From contig NZ_CP054698.1 of the NCBI RefSeq assembly GCF_014023275.1, positions 5,231,001 to 5,295,000 on the forward strand: a stretch of 64,000 bases of DNA. The letters run 5' to 3'. This DNA comes from Nostoc edaphicum CCNP1411 (GTDB lineage Bacteria > Cyanobacteriota > Cyanobacteriia > Cyanobacteriales > Nostocaceae). Shown in pieces: positions 1 through 9,561 of the stretch. The notes beneath the pieces were generated by a model that saw nothing but the letters and a program-made list of their open reading frames with translations, did not search any database and had not been told where the DNA came from. Each line of letters starts with the position of its first letter. Positions within the stretch are counted from its first letter, which is position 1. The position numbers and the translations under genes are program-made.

Positions 1-627
1 AGGCAAGCAAAACTAGCTCTATATGCGGCCTCTGAGTTTGATAAAACGATTTACCTAGATTCAGATATTTGTTTACTTTCCGATATCAAAGACGTATTTG
101 ATTATTTAGATGAATATGATTTGCTATTAACTGAAGATGTACAACCTTCCATTCTTAAAGCTACAAATTTGTTGCGCGGAAAGCAAGAAGACCTTTTGCC
201 AAATGTTTTGCCAATTCTGCAATCTGTAGGGTTTCCTTTGCAAGCAGATAACGTGCAATATAATAGCGGTTTGATAGCTTTTAGAAAAACAGAAGTAATC
301 AAGGTACTTTTTGACGAATTTCAACGTTATTTTGAGATTGTCAAAAACAACCAAGATAAATTACTTTTAAAAGATCAAGGGGCTTTTGCATCTGCGATCG
401 CATCTGTACACCCTCACATGAAAATTCTACCACCCACCTATAATTATCTCAGTAAGTGGCAGGATGCTTATAATATTCAAGATCAAATTAAAGTTCTGCA
501 CTGCACCTATCCTTATCGACCTCAATATGCTAAAAATATTAGCCGTTCCTTATATACACGGATTTTTGACAGATTCGCTAAAGTATTTTTACCGAATCAA
601 GTTACAAATCCTTGGCGCACTAAATAA
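1..627 (+). CDS. Glycosyltransferase, GT-A/GT8-like (5' end outside window)
   Basis: The reading frame is open from the first base, so the N-terminus lies upstream. The visible part has YLDSDICLL (about residues 19-27 of the fragment), the DxD metal/nucleotide-sugar motif of GT-A transferases such as GT8, followed by a stretch with NSGLIAF, where such enzymes carry their acceptor-side motif. It is the first member of a same-strand cluster of transferases and lies 17 bp before the next gene. Sugar donor and acceptor cannot be told. The family-level call is firm; the GT8-like subfamily is inferred from the DxD context. Confidence 0.75.
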   Translation, partial: RQAKLALYAASEFDKTIYLDSDICLLSDIKDVFDYLDEYDLLLTEDVQPSILKATNLLRGKQEDLLPNVLPILQSVGFPLQADNVQYNSGLIAFRKTEVIKVLFDEFQRYFEIVKNNQDKLLLKDQGAFASAIASVHPHMKILPPTYNYLSKWQDAYNIQDQIKVLHCTYPYRPQYAKNISRSLYTRIFDRFAKVFLPNQVTNPWRTK

Positions 628-644
628 AAATAAGTATAAAAATA

Positions 645-1808
645 GTGAAAAAGTTTTCCAAGATATCGCTGTTGGTTTCAGATTTATCAAGTGCAGCTAT
701 TTTGCGTGCATACTTGATAGCGACAGCCCTAAGAGATTTAGAATATGAAGTTGAAATTATGGGGTTTTTATTTGGAAATAACTTATATCGAAATTTACCA
801 TCAGAATTAAACGTTTATAGTTTACCGGGCAAAAATTTTCCAGATTTTTTTGGAGAAGTCAGCAAATTTATCCCAAAAATTGATGGTGATATCATTTATG
901 CTATAAAACCACAAATAGCGAGTTTTGGAGTTGCCCTACTAAATAAAATATTTAGCCGAAAACCGTTAATTTTAGACATAGATGATTGGGAACTCAGTTG
1001 GTATGGTGGTGATGACTGGCATTATCGTCCCACACCGAAACAATTAGCTAGGGAATTGTTGAAATCAGACGGCGCACTCAGGAATCCTTATCATCCTTTG
1101 TACGTGAAATGGATGGAAGGTTTGGTAAGTAGCGCTGATGCTGTGACGGTGCATACTAAATTTTTGCAGCAGCGCTTTGGCGGTACATTTGTTCCTAATG
1201 GTAAGGATACTTCTTTATTTGATCCTGCTCGATATGATGCTGAGTCCAGCAGAAATCGTTATGGTTTATCTGAATATCGTATTTTAATGTTTCCTGGTGC
1301 GCCAAGACCGTATAAAGGTCTAGAAGATGTTCTCATCGCACTCGATAAAATTAATCAGCCAGACTTAAGACTAGTGATTGTAGGCGGTAGTCCTTATGAT
1401 GATTATGATCAGCAACTCCAACAAAAGTGGGGACGCTGGATTATCAAATTACCAAAGTATCCAGCTGATGTTATGCCTGATTTGGTAGCAGCGGCTCATA
1501 TTGTAGTCGTTCCCCAGCGAGACACCCCAGAAACTCGTGCTCAATTTCCCCTGAAGTTGACAGATGGAATGGCAATGGCTAAACCTGTATTATCAACACG
1601 CGTTGGAGATATTCCTAAAATTTTAGGTGATACTGGTTATTTAGTTGAGCCTGCTTGTCCTGAACAGATTGCTGAACAAATTCAATTGATTTTTCAGAAT
1701 TTAGAGTCAGCAAACCAGCAAGGTATCAAGGCTAGAAAAAGATGTGTGGAACACTATAGCATAGAGGCTATGGCTTCTACGCTCAAGTCAGTAATTGCTC
1801 GGTTGTGA
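645..1808 (+). CDS. Glycosyltransferase family 4 (GT-B, group 1)
   Basis: 387 residues from a GTG start 17 bp after the previous gene. The C-terminal half has the Glycos_transf_1 pattern: a nucleotide-binding Rossmann segment (ILMFPGAPRPYKGLEDVL), the middle VVVPQRDTPETRAQFPLKL and a late block with GMAMAKPVLSTRVGDIP. The E-x7-E pair typical of retaining GT4 enzymes is loose here: the acidic residue sits in PETRAQFPLKL. The N-terminal half carries the acceptor-binding fold. It probably adds a sugar to a lipid-linked or membrane-associated glycan on the cytoplasmic side. The gene precedes an ABC exporter and more transferases, which suggests one polysaccharide pathway. Confidence 0.85.
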   Translation: MKKFSKISLLVSDLSSAAILRAYLIATALRDLEYEVEIMGFLFGNNLYRNLPSELNVYSLPGKNFPDFFGEVSKFIPKIDGDIIYAIKPQIASFGVALLNKIFSRKPLILDIDDWELSWYGGDDWHYRPTPKQLARELLKSDGALRNPYHPLYVKWMEGLVSSADAVTVHTKFLQQRFGGTFVPNGKDTSLFDPARYDAESSRNRYGLSEYRILMFPGAPRPYKGLEDVLIALDKINQPDLRLVIVGGSPYDDYDQQLQQKWGRWIIKLPKYPADVMPDLVAAAHIVVVPQRDTPETRAQFPLKLTDGMAMAKPVLSTRVGDIPKILGDTGYLVEPACPEQIAEQIQLIFQNLESANQQGIKARKRCVEHYSIEAMASTLKSVIARL

Positions 1809-1813
1809 ATCTT

Positions 1814-1841
1814 GATTAGGGATTAGGGATTAGGGATTGGG
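1814..1841. repeat. Heptanucleotide tandem repeat (STRR)
   Basis: Four consecutive 7-bp units, three GATTAGG and one GATTGGG, lie just after the stop of the upstream gene. Such short tandemly repeated heptamers between genes are characteristic of heterocystous cyanobacteria. Confidence 0.85.
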
Positions 1842-1975
1842 AACCCAACCAAATCTTAATCATATTTTCTTTCCCAGTCCCCAGTACCCTGTCCCATATT
1901 TATTTGATGATTAGCTTTATTTGGCAATTATTTTGTGAATAATATTAATAAGTGAAAGTGGCATAAAAATATCCA

Positions 1976-4294
1976 ATGTCTACCAGAAAACTACTACTAA
2001 GATTCGCTAAACCCTATCCAGGTTTGATTCTGCTGACAATATTGTTAGGATTTTCTGGAGCTTTATTTAATGGGATTAGCACAGCTTTAATTGTGCCAGT
2101 GGTTTTAAAAATTGTGGGGCAAGAAGTAGATTTAAGCACGGCCCCTCCCATTCTAAAAAGGTTAATATCTCCCTTTGATAATACTCCAGAACCTTACCGG
2201 ATAGGAGTAATGGCTGGGGCAATTATATTTACCATTATTTTAAAGAATTTAGCGACTTATGCCAGCGCTTTAGCATCAAGTTCCTTAACCCGAAAGCTAA
2301 CATCGGATATGCGCGAAACCGGGTTAAGACTATTATTAGAAATTGATATAGATTATTACGCAAAAACGAAGGTTGGTGATTTAATCAACCGTCTTGGTGG
2401 AGAAATTGGTCGGGCTGCAAGCGCTATCGGTAGTACTGTCAGGATCGTTATCCTGGGAATCACAATTCTAGTTTTCGTTGGTTTATTGTTGTCAATTTCT
2501 TGGCAGTTGACAATCGCTGCTACGCTTTTGCTGTCATTGGTGACATTAGTAAATCAGTATGCCATTTCCCGGTCTAGAAATTTTGGTAAGCAGCTTAGTG
2601 AGATGTCTAAGGCATACTCCATCTCTGTACTAGAAACCCTGAACGGAATTCGGCTAGTAAAGTCGACGGGAAATGAAGAAAAAGAATATCGACGGATTAA
2701 AAAATTAATTCGCGATCGCGAGTTAGCAGATTTTCAATCTCAGGTTAATTCGGAAGCAATTACACCTCTGAGTGAGGTTATGGGTATTACAGCTTTACTG
2801 CTGATTGTAATTTTGAGCAAAACCTTTTTTGCTGACCAGGTTTCTTCTCTTTCTACTGTACTCCTGACATATTTATTAGTGCTGCTGCGAGTGCTGCCAT
2901 TAATTTCTCAGTTAAATACTATTCGCAGCAACTTTGCCAGTACCGCAGCCAGCGTGGATGTGACGAATGAGTTTTTAAGCCTACACGATAAGCCATTCAT
3001 GGGTAAAGGTAAGCTTCCGTACACAAAATTAGAAGAGGGAGTTTCTTTTAATTCTCTTTGCTTTGCCTACCCTGGTCATGAAAAGTTGGTACTCAAAGAT
3101 GTGAGTTTATATTTACCACGTGGCACGACCTTAGCATTAGTAGGTGGTTCTGGTGCTGGTAAATCCACTTTGGCAGACCTTTTACCCAGATTCTATGATC
3201 CGATCGCTGGCAGTATTACCATTGACGGCACCGATTTGCGGGAGTTTGATCTTGTATCCCTGCGAAAGCGGATGGGAATCGTCAGTCAAGATACCTTTCT
3301 TTTTAATGACTCGGTACAGAATAACATCGCATACGGGCGAGCAGAGGCTACTGAGGATGAAATTATTACAGCAGCCAAGCGGGCAAATGCCTATGAGTTT
3401 ATTAGCAAATTGCCTCAAGGATTTGACACCCTAATTGGCGATCGCGGCGTTATGTTATCTGGTGGACAAAGGCAAAGATTAGCGATCGCCCGCGCCCTCG
3501 TCCAAAATCCCGAAATTCTGATTTTAGATGAAGCCACCAGCGCTTTAGATACCGTTTCCGAACGTTTAGTCCAAGCTGCACTTGATGATTTGAGTCGCGA
3601 TCGCACCACCCTAGTAATTGCTCACCGCCTTTCCACCGTCCAAAAAGCCGATCAAATTGCCGTTTTAGATCAAGGACAGGTGGTAGAGGTGGGAACCCAT
3701 GAAGAACTTTTAAAAAAGGGTGCTTACTACTCACGCCTTTATTCAATGCAATTTAGCGATCGCCCTAATAAAAACTTGATTCAGACACAAATCCTCAAGG
3801 CAATGCGCCTAAACTCCAAAAAATTTGCTGAATATCCGGAAGCTGCTAAACACAATCAAAGCTGGCTTCGCATCTCTCATGAAATTCGGACGCAGATGAA
3901 CTCAATGATTGGGTTACTGCGCTTATTACTTGATGATCTGGTAGACAATTCTCAAGAACGGCAAGAATTAATTGAAGACTCTTACAAATCAGCTTGGAGA
4001 ATTCTCAACACCATTGATGTTTTTGACGATGTTATTAACTTGCAAAAAAAAGGACAATTAATCTCGATCTCTGAGCAAAATCAAGATATTATAAGTACCT
4101 ATTATGAAGCATTTAATCATATCTCTATTGAGTTCCGTACTTCTCTTAACCTCATCCTTAACTCTCTCCGTTCTCTAGCTGATAATTTGATATCTAGCAC
4201 AGAAGAACAAAATGAATTAATTACTGAAAGTCATGAATGTTCGATAAGACTGCTAGATAATTTAGAAAAGTTTGAGAATAGTATTAATATCTAA
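1976..4294 (+). CDS. MsbA/HepA-type ABC exporter with C-terminal HisKA-like tail
   Basis: A half-transporter of 772 residues: a six-helix membrane domain (about 15-320) fused to an ATPase domain (about 345-590). Walker A is GGSGAGKST (390-398), the signature LSGGQ is 494-498, Walker B is ILILDE (ending E519) and the switch His is H550. Family members flip lipid-linked sugars or lipids; HepA exports heterocyst envelope polysaccharide in Anabaena. The position among glycosyltransferases fits this, but orthology to HepA is my inference. Usual length is near 600; about 170 residues are extra. That tail contains ISHEIRTQMNSMIG (H635), very close to the H-box of histidine-kinase HisKA domains, then a second weaker copy, ISIEFRTSLN, with Ile718 where the His would be. 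No HATPase domain follows. Confidence 0.9.
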   Translation: MSTRKLLLRFAKPYPGLILLTILLGFSGALFNGISTALIVPVVLKIVGQEVDLSTAPPILKRLISPFDNTPEPYRIGVMAGAIIFTIILKNLATYASALASSSLTRKLTSDMRETGLRLLLEIDIDYYAKTKVGDLINRLGGEIGRAASAIGSTVRIVILGITILVFVGLLLSISWQLTIAATLLLSLVTLVNQYAISRSRNFGKQLSEMSKAYSISVLETLNGIRLVKSTGNEEKEYRRIKKLIRDRELADFQSQVNSEAITPLSEVMGITALLLIVILSKTFFADQVSSLSTVLLTYLLVLLRVLPLISQLNTIRSNFASTAASVDVTNEFLSLHDKPFMGKGKLPYTKLEEGVSFNSLCFAYPGHEKLVLKDVSLYLPRGTTLALVGGSGAGKSTLADLLPRFYDPIAGSITIDGTDLREFDLVSLRKRMGIVSQDTFLFNDSVQNNIAYGRAEATEDEIITAAKRANAYEFISKLPQGFDTLIGDRGVMLSGGQRQRLAIARALVQNPEILILDEATSALDTVSERLVQAALDDLSRDRTTLVIAHRLSTVQKADQIAVLDQGQVVEVGTHEELLKKGAYYSRLYSMQFSDRPNKNLIQTQILKAMRLNSKKFAEYPEAAKHNQSWLRISHEIRTQMNSMIGLLRLLLDDLVDNSQERQELIEDSYKSAWRILNTIDVFDDVINLQKKGQLISISEQNQDIISTYYEAFNHISIEFRTSLNLILNSLRSLADNLISSTEEQNELITESHECSIRLLDNLEKFENSINI

Positions 4295-4299
4295 AATCT

Positions 4300-5511
4300 A
4301 TGAAAAATGCTGCTTTAAAAAAACACTACATCTTTTTTATTGGTGAAGAGTTGCCACAGCCAGAGGCTCACTTAGTGCAGTCTACAAATGCAGCTAACGC
4401 CGCGGCTAACTTGGGATACTCAACAGTTTTGGTATATCCTGACAAAAAAGCAAAAGTCTTTAATCTAGCTAATTTAGCTCGTCCTTTTCAACCGAGACAA
4501 ACACCAACAGAACTTGTTAAATATTACAACCTCCATGACAAGTTAAAAGTTGCTCCCTTACCCATGCCTTGGCCGATTGACCGTTTTCGGAGCAAGTTTA
4601 CTGACTCTAACACCATTGCCAGCAAATATTATTTACCATTTCATTTACTTCCAACTATTAAACTTGTCCACAGTCGCAACTGGAATTTTGTAAAAGCTGC
4701 CATCAGAAATGGCGTTCCTGCAATTTACGAACACCACCACCATGAAGACAAGCCATTTGAACCAGAAATTGTCAACAATCCGCTGTTACAAATTGCTGTC
4801 AGCGTTGTAGAAACTGTCCGCGAAAGCATGATTAAAAATGGGATGCCACCAGAAAAAGTGATTAAGTTACATAATGGGTTTAATCGCTTATTTATGGAGA
4901 GACAACCGGAAAAAGCGGCAGAATGGCGTCAAAAACTATTGCGAGATGAAAGCCAACAATTGGTAGTTTATGCGGGAGCACTACAGCAATTTAAAGGTAT
5001 TGATGTACTAATTGATGTAGCTAAAGAAATGCCTTATGTGCAATTTGCCTGTGCCGGTGGTAAGTCCACAGAAGTTGAATATTATCAACAATTAGTCAAA
5101 GAAAAACAGATTCATAACATTAAATTTTTGGGCTATGTCTTGCATAATGAGTTAGCATCTTTGCTACAAGCAGCCAATGTTTTAGCTCACCCTCATTGTT
5201 CGGGAAAAGCGGCAACTTTCACATCTCCCTTAAAGCTATTTGACTACTTCGCATCTGGAACTCCCATTGTCTCGACAGAAATTCCATCATTAGTTGAGTT
5301 TCAAGATACTCAAGCGATCGCAGCTTGGTGTGAACCAGATAACCCCAGCAAATTTGCCGAAAGTCTGAAGCGGGTTTTAGAAACTCATCCCAGAAAAGTA
5401 GAGGGTTATCCAGATAGCATCGAGTTTGTCAAGCAGTTTTCTTGGGAAAATCGAGCGGCAAAAATCCTTAGTTATGTTGATGAATCTCTACTGCCTCAAA
5501 TGATTGTGTAA
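4300..5511 (+). CDS. Glycosyltransferase family 4
   Basis: 403 residues, starting 5 bp after the ABC exporter stop, so probably co-transcribed. The GT-B C-terminal domain is recognisable: VVYAGALQQFKGIDVLID for the donor-site start, then SPLKLFDYFASGTPIVSTEIPS, the usual E/S-P-x-K-x-x-E/D-Y block in which the second acidic residue is Asp. The N-terminal domain has an HHHH run near residue 147 (EHHHHED), unusual but compatible with the loop that lines the active site. It likely extends the same glycan as its neighbours; the sugar is unknown. Confidence 0.85.
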   Translation: MKNAALKKHYIFFIGEELPQPEAHLVQSTNAANAAANLGYSTVLVYPDKKAKVFNLANLARPFQPRQTPTELVKYYNLHDKLKVAPLPMPWPIDRFRSKFTDSNTIASKYYLPFHLLPTIKLVHSRNWNFVKAAIRNGVPAIYEHHHHEDKPFEPEIVNNPLLQIAVSVVETVRESMIKNGMPPEKVIKLHNGFNRLFMERQPEKAAEWRQKLLRDESQQLVVYAGALQQFKGIDVLIDVAKEMPYVQFACAGGKSTEVEYYQQLVKEKQIHNIKFLGYVLHNELASLLQAANVLAHPHCSGKAATFTSPLKLFDYFASGTPIVSTEIPSLVEFQDTQAIAAWCEPDNPSKFAESLKRVLETHPRKVEGYPDSIEFVKQFSWENRAAKILSYVDESLLPQMIV

Positions 5512-5532
5512 TAAAAATAACTAATAACTAAA

Positions 5533-6492
5533 ATGACTATGAAAACTGTAGGTATGATTAGCAGCTATCGAGGTTTAGAAACTAGAGCCGATTGGCTATG
5601 GCAACAAACTCCGAATCAATTTGGAGTTTGGGGCAATATGCAAATGCAGGCACTAGCAGAAAAACCAGATTTTCTGCTGATGTATCAATTTGATTTTCCC
5701 CAAGCATCGCCACACAAATCTTGGTTAGATAGTTTTCGCAAAAAGCAGCAAAAACCAATAGTCAATGTTGATTCTCTACTGCGCGGTGTGAGTAAAGAGC
5801 GAATTATTTATTTACTAAGGGAACCGCCTTTAGATGAAATTGTCGAAATCACTAATCATAATTACCAACACGCCCAGAAATATTCTGGCTACATTTCTGG
5901 TCCCGATGATTTTGCTCCCATCCCTGACTATATGCCTGCTATTTGGTATCACTCAAATTCATTTCAAGATTTAAATGAAATGCCACCGCCCCAAAAGGTT
6001 GCACCGTGTAGTTGGATTACTTCAGGAATTAGCCGTACAGTTAATCATCGCCAGCGTTTAGACTTTTTGCAGTCTCTACAATCTAGTGGCATTAAGTTTG
6101 ATTTGTATGGGCGTAACTTACCAGGATGGGCTAACAAGTCGGGAGAACTAGGTAATAAATGGTATGGCATGGCGCCATACTATTACAATCTGGCAATTGA
6201 AAATTATGCTGATAATAATTGGTATGTGAGTGAGAAACTTTGGGATAGTTTGCTTGCTTGGTGTTTACCAATTTACTATGGTGGCCCGGCTGCTGATAAA
6301 TTATTGCCACCGGGTAGTTTTTTGCGGTTGCCCAGTTTAGATGAAAAAGGCATTGCCTACATCAAAGAAGTCACAGCTACACCTGATGCTTGGTATGCTG
6401 CCAAAGATGCGATCGCAGAAGCACGTCAAATTATCTTACACAAATTAAACCTACTTAACTGGTTGTCAAACTTTGTTGATCAACACTCATAA
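5533..6492 (+). CDS. Fucosyltransferase-like glycosyltransferase (GT10-type C-terminus)
   Basis: 319 residues. The C-terminal third holds NNWYVSEKLWDSLLAWCLP followed by IYYGG, which closely matches the conserved donor-binding block of GT10 alpha-1,3-fucosyltransferases (YVTEKLW...PIYWG). The N-terminal part is not obviously conserved and may bind the acceptor. Two in-frame ATGs six bases apart (5533 and 5539) are both possible starts; no clear ribosome site decides. It sits between a GT4 gene and three GT-A genes on the same strand with short gaps. Fucose as the donor sugar is a family-based guess. Confidence 0.7.
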   Translation: MTMKTVGMISSYRGLETRADWLWQQTPNQFGVWGNMQMQALAEKPDFLLMYQFDFPQASPHKSWLDSFRKKQQKPIVNVDSLLRGVSKERIIYLLREPPLDEIVEITNHNYQHAQKYSGYISGPDDFAPIPDYMPAIWYHSNSFQDLNEMPPPQKVAPCSWITSGISRTVNHRQRLDFLQSLQSSGIKFDLYGRNLPGWANKSGELGNKWYGMAPYYYNLAIENYADNNWYVSEKLWDSLLAWCLPIYYGGPAADKLLPPGSFLRLPSLDEKGIAYIKEVTATPDAWYAAKDAIAEARQIILHKLNLLNWLSNFVDQHS

Positions 6493-6495
6493 ATT

Positions 6496-7476
6496 ATGAA
6501 TGGTATTTGTACCCTTGGCAATGATTATGTTTTCGATCAATTGGTGGCTTTGCTTAACAGTATTGATGTTATCTTAGGCCCAGAAACTCCTGTTTGTATC
6601 TATCCTTTCGATGATCAAACACAGCGAATTACTGACGAAATAGCTAAACGCCCTAATGTGTTTATTTACGATGATCTAGAATCAATCAACCGCTGGGATC
6701 AGTTTATGCTGACAGCAGCACCAGAACGATTAAATCGCAGTAAATCCCGTCTTTATGGCGCTCACCGTCGTTTTTGCGCTTTTGATGGGCCATTCGATAA
6801 GTTTATCTATTTAGATGCAGACACTTTGGTGATGAACTCACTAGCGACAGTGTTTGAAAAGCTAGATAGTTATGATTTTGTTGTCTACGATTTTCAATTT
6901 AAAGACGTTAGTAAAATATATAATATTAATTCTCCCAAATTACGAGAAGTTTTCGAGCAAAAACGCATTGATTCCGAAATATTTTGTTCAGGCTTCTATG
7001 GCGCAAAGCGGGGAATATTTAACTCAGAACAAAGAGATTTGCTGATATCCCATTTACAAAATGGTGAGGCGGAAATTTTGTATGAAGGTGCTGGCGAACA
7101 ACCATTGATAAACTACATGGTAATGAGGTCTAATCTTTCTATTTATAACTTTGCTCGTCAACTGCCAGATCATGAAAAAACAGGATGTTCTGCCACATCT
7201 AAGCACTTTGAGGAACGGGAAAATCTTCTTTATGACAAAGGTAATCGACTAACTTATCTTCATTACATTGGTATTCCTCCTAATATCAATCAAGCAGTCT
7301 GTGCTGGAGAGAATATTGAGTTTCCCTATCGAGATTTATTTCTTTACTATCGTTACCTACACGAACCAGAAAAGCGCCCAGTATTTACAAATCCTCCTAA
7401 GAATTATAATGACGCTCCAGTAGCAAATTTATTTACAAGAGCTTTGCGAAAATTTAAGTTAATTAACCAAGGATAA
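6496..7476 (+). CDS. GT-A glycosyltransferase, first of three tandem paralogues
   Basis: 326 residues, starting 3 bp after the previous stop. It shares the N-terminal block (GNDYVFDQLVALLNSID) with the next two genes. FDKFIYLDADTLVM carries the DxD motif, and FCSGFYGAKRGIF plus GAGEQPLINYMV follow in the order expected for nucleotide-diphospho-sugar transferases. The three genes have the same domain order and conserved ends (LYDKGNRLTYLHY and similar), so they arose by tandem duplication. Specificity is unknown. Confidence 0.75.
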   Translation: MNGICTLGNDYVFDQLVALLNSIDVILGPETPVCIYPFDDQTQRITDEIAKRPNVFIYDDLESINRWDQFMLTAAPERLNRSKSRLYGAHRRFCAFDGPFDKFIYLDADTLVMNSLATVFEKLDSYDFVVYDFQFKDVSKIYNINSPKLREVFEQKRIDSEIFCSGFYGAKRGIFNSEQRDLLISHLQNGEAEILYEGAGEQPLINYMVMRSNLSIYNFARQLPDHEKTGCSATSKHFEERENLLYDKGNRLTYLHYIGIPPNINQAVCAGENIEFPYRDLFLYYRYLHEPEKRPVFTNPPKNYNDAPVANLFTRALRKFKLINQG

Positions 7477-7479
7477 TTT

Positions 7480-8370
7480 ATGAGTAGGGGAATTTATATA
7501 GTTGCCAATGACCGGGTTATCGATAATGCGATCGCTTTACTCAATAGCATTCGTTACTATGACCCAGAAGTAATCATTTATCTCATACCTTTTAATGACA
7601 ATTATCACAAAGTAGCAGAGCAGGTTGCTACATTACACAATGTCAAAATTTTCCCAGATTTAGAACTTATTGATAAATTTACCAAACGCATCGGAGAAAT
7701 TTTTGATAGAGATTTTCTCGCCTTACCCAACAAAATGCGTAAGCTAGTAGCGTGGTTTGGCCCTTTAGATGAGTTTATTTATATTGATACGGATATTGTC
7801 GTTTTTGAAAAAATCGCCGACAATTTAGACAAACTTTCAGAAGTTGATTTCTTTTGTTGTGATTACCATCATGCCAATGAAAAACTGCGAAATATCTTTT
7901 CACCATTGGTAAAAGAGCAGCAAATTTTTTCCGATGTCCAACTTCAAGACGTTTTCAACAGTGGTTTTTGGGCTTCCAGAAAAGGAATTATTACCGAACA
8001 ACAAATGGATGAAACTTTGCGCGAGTGTGCAGCGCATCGCGAATATTTCGATTTTTCTGAAGGAGTTACAGACCAACCAGTTTTAAATTATCTTGTGCTT
8101 AAGCTGATTGCCAAACGTGGGAATCTTGTCAAAATTCCTGGGGGTGGGCCTGGTAGTTGGGCAGGTTCACAAAATTTCCAACAGCAAGATTACGCCCTTT
8201 ATGACCGAGGACAACGATTAAAATATCTCCACTGGGCTGGTACGCGGATGAAAACTGGTAGTCCTTATTGGCAACTGTGGGAACACTATCGCTATCTTCA
8301 TGAGGGTAAATTCGCTTTCATCCCCAAACTAACTCGCCGTTTATTTCCCTTTGTTGTTGCCCGTACTTAA
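7480..8370 (+). CDS. GT-A glycosyltransferase, second of three tandem paralogues
   Basis: 296 residues, 3 bp after its neighbour. The shared start reads IYIVANDRVIDNAIALLNSI. The metal motif is FIYIDTDIVVF and the acceptor-side block is VFNSGFWASRKGII, followed by TDQPVLNYLV. It is the shortest and most diverged of the trio: it lacks about 30 residues at the C-terminus compared with the other two. It probably transfers a different sugar, or to a different acceptor, in the same glycan. Confidence 0.75.
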   Translation: MSRGIYIVANDRVIDNAIALLNSIRYYDPEVIIYLIPFNDNYHKVAEQVATLHNVKIFPDLELIDKFTKRIGEIFDRDFLALPNKMRKLVAWFGPLDEFIYIDTDIVVFEKIADNLDKLSEVDFFCCDYHHANEKLRNIFSPLVKEQQIFSDVQLQDVFNSGFWASRKGIITEQQMDETLRECAAHREYFDFSEGVTDQPVLNYLVLKLIAKRGNLVKIPGGGPGSWAGSQNFQQQDYALYDRGQRLKYLHWAGTRMKTGSPYWQLWEHYRYLHEGKFAFIPKLTRRLFPFVVART

Positions 8371-8386
8371 TATTAGGAGTATCCCA

Positions 8387-9421
8387 ATGATTGATGGTAT
8401 TTACATCCTAGCCAATGATGTTGTCTATGACCAATTAGTTGCGTTGCTCAACAGTATAGAAGCTAATGCTGGCAGGAAAATCCCTATTTGTATACTTCCA
8501 TATAATGAGCGATTAGACAAGGTAAGAGCAGAGATTGCATCTAGAGATAATGTCACCTTATTTGAAGATTCTGATTCCATAGCTTACTGGGATAATTTTG
8601 CTATTCAGATATGGAAAAATTACCCCAGAGCACAAAAAACTTGGCGAGAGTGGGGCTTTCCAGAACTCTATGAGCTACCAATGCACCGCAAATTTTGTGC
8701 TATCGATGGCCCATTTGATAGATTTATTTATTTTGATGCAGATACCTTGTTAATGGGGCCTATAGATTATGTATATGAAAAATTAGATAACTACGATTGG
8801 GTAGTCAATGATTTTCAGTATAAGTCTGATTTAAAGTTTATTTTTGATGGTTCACCAGAGCAGATACAACAAATTTTCAACTCAGAGAACTTGCAGTCTA
8901 AAGTATTTTGTGCTGGTTGGTTTGCCACTAAGAAAAATATTTTTTCTCCAGCGATGAGAGGCGATATACTTGACAAATTAGCAGCAGGTGAAGCTGATGT
9001 CATGGCTTTCTTAGCGCCTGACCAATCTTTATTTAACTATATGGTGTTGAGAAGTGGCGTTTCCTATTATAATTTTGCTTTTCATGACTGCCAACAGGCA
9101 ACTGGTAATCACTGGGGTTCTAAATTTGATGTGGTAGATAATATCCTCTACGACCAAGGGCGGAGGTTGACATATTTACATTATATGAGTATATCTTCTT
9201 CAAATTTTGTGAGGCTTTGTGGGGGTGAAGATGTTGATATTCCTTACCGCGATGTTTTCTTATATTATCGCTATTTAAAATCACCTGAAAAACGTCCTCA
9301 AAGCTTTACGCGTCCAAGCAAGATAATGCTTCTGCAAAAGTCTACTAGTAGTTTTATTCAGCAAAGAATCAACAATATTAAGCTAAACTATCGCAATTTT
9401 AAGGATAGAATTACTAATTAA
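8387..9421 (+). CDS. GT-A glycosyltransferase, third of three tandem paralogues
   Basis: The start at 8387 is chosen over an upstream in-frame start at 8351 because the family block (DGIYILANDVVYDQLVALLN) begins here, a TAGGAGT ribosome site lies at 8373-8379, and the upstream start would overlap the previous gene. This gives 344 residues. The DxD is in FIYFDADTLLMG; FCAGWFATKKNIF and PDQSLFNYMV follow. It is closer to the first paralogue than to the second. It is the last gene of the cluster; a hairpin follows about 90 bp downstream. Confidence 0.78.
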   Translation: MIDGIYILANDVVYDQLVALLNSIEANAGRKIPICILPYNERLDKVRAEIASRDNVTLFEDSDSIAYWDNFAIQIWKNYPRAQKTWREWGFPELYELPMHRKFCAIDGPFDRFIYFDADTLLMGPIDYVYEKLDNYDWVVNDFQYKSDLKFIFDGSPEQIQQIFNSENLQSKVFCAGWFATKKNIFSPAMRGDILDKLAAGEADVMAFLAPDQSLFNYMVLRSGVSYYNFAFHDCQQATGNHWGSKFDVVDNILYDQGRRLTYLHYMSISSSNFVRLCGGEDVDIPYRDVFLYYRYLKSPEKRPQSFTRPSKIMLLQKSTSSFIQQRINNIKLNYRNFKDRITN

Positions 9422-9511
9422 AATAAGTCAAGATAGAGTTTTTCTCATTCTTGATTAACTAATATAATTCAGTTGTAGCAATCCTATCTAGTTTTTGAAA
9501 GTTAGTAATTT

Positions 9512-9547
9512 TTAGATACCTGAATTCTCAAACAATTCGGGTATCTA
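9512..9547 (+). terminator. Inverted repeat, likely terminator of the glycosyltransferase cluster
   Basis: A 15-bp stem with one G-T pair (arms begin TTAGATACC and end GGTATCTAA) with a short A/C-rich loop, followed by CCTTTTC. It lies between convergent genes and may serve both strands. Confidence 0.6.
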
Positions 9548-9561
9548 ACCTTTTCACATAT

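Noticed and set aside
1976..4294. Firm naming of the ABC exporter as HepA
   Set aside because: The neighbourhood is similar in kind to the heterocyst envelope island, but without a search the extra tail and multiple paralogues in such genomes make the name unsafe.
8351..8386. Longer start for the third tandem glycosyltransferase
   Set aside because: Would overlap the previous gene by 20 bp; a ribosome site and the conserved family start support 8387.
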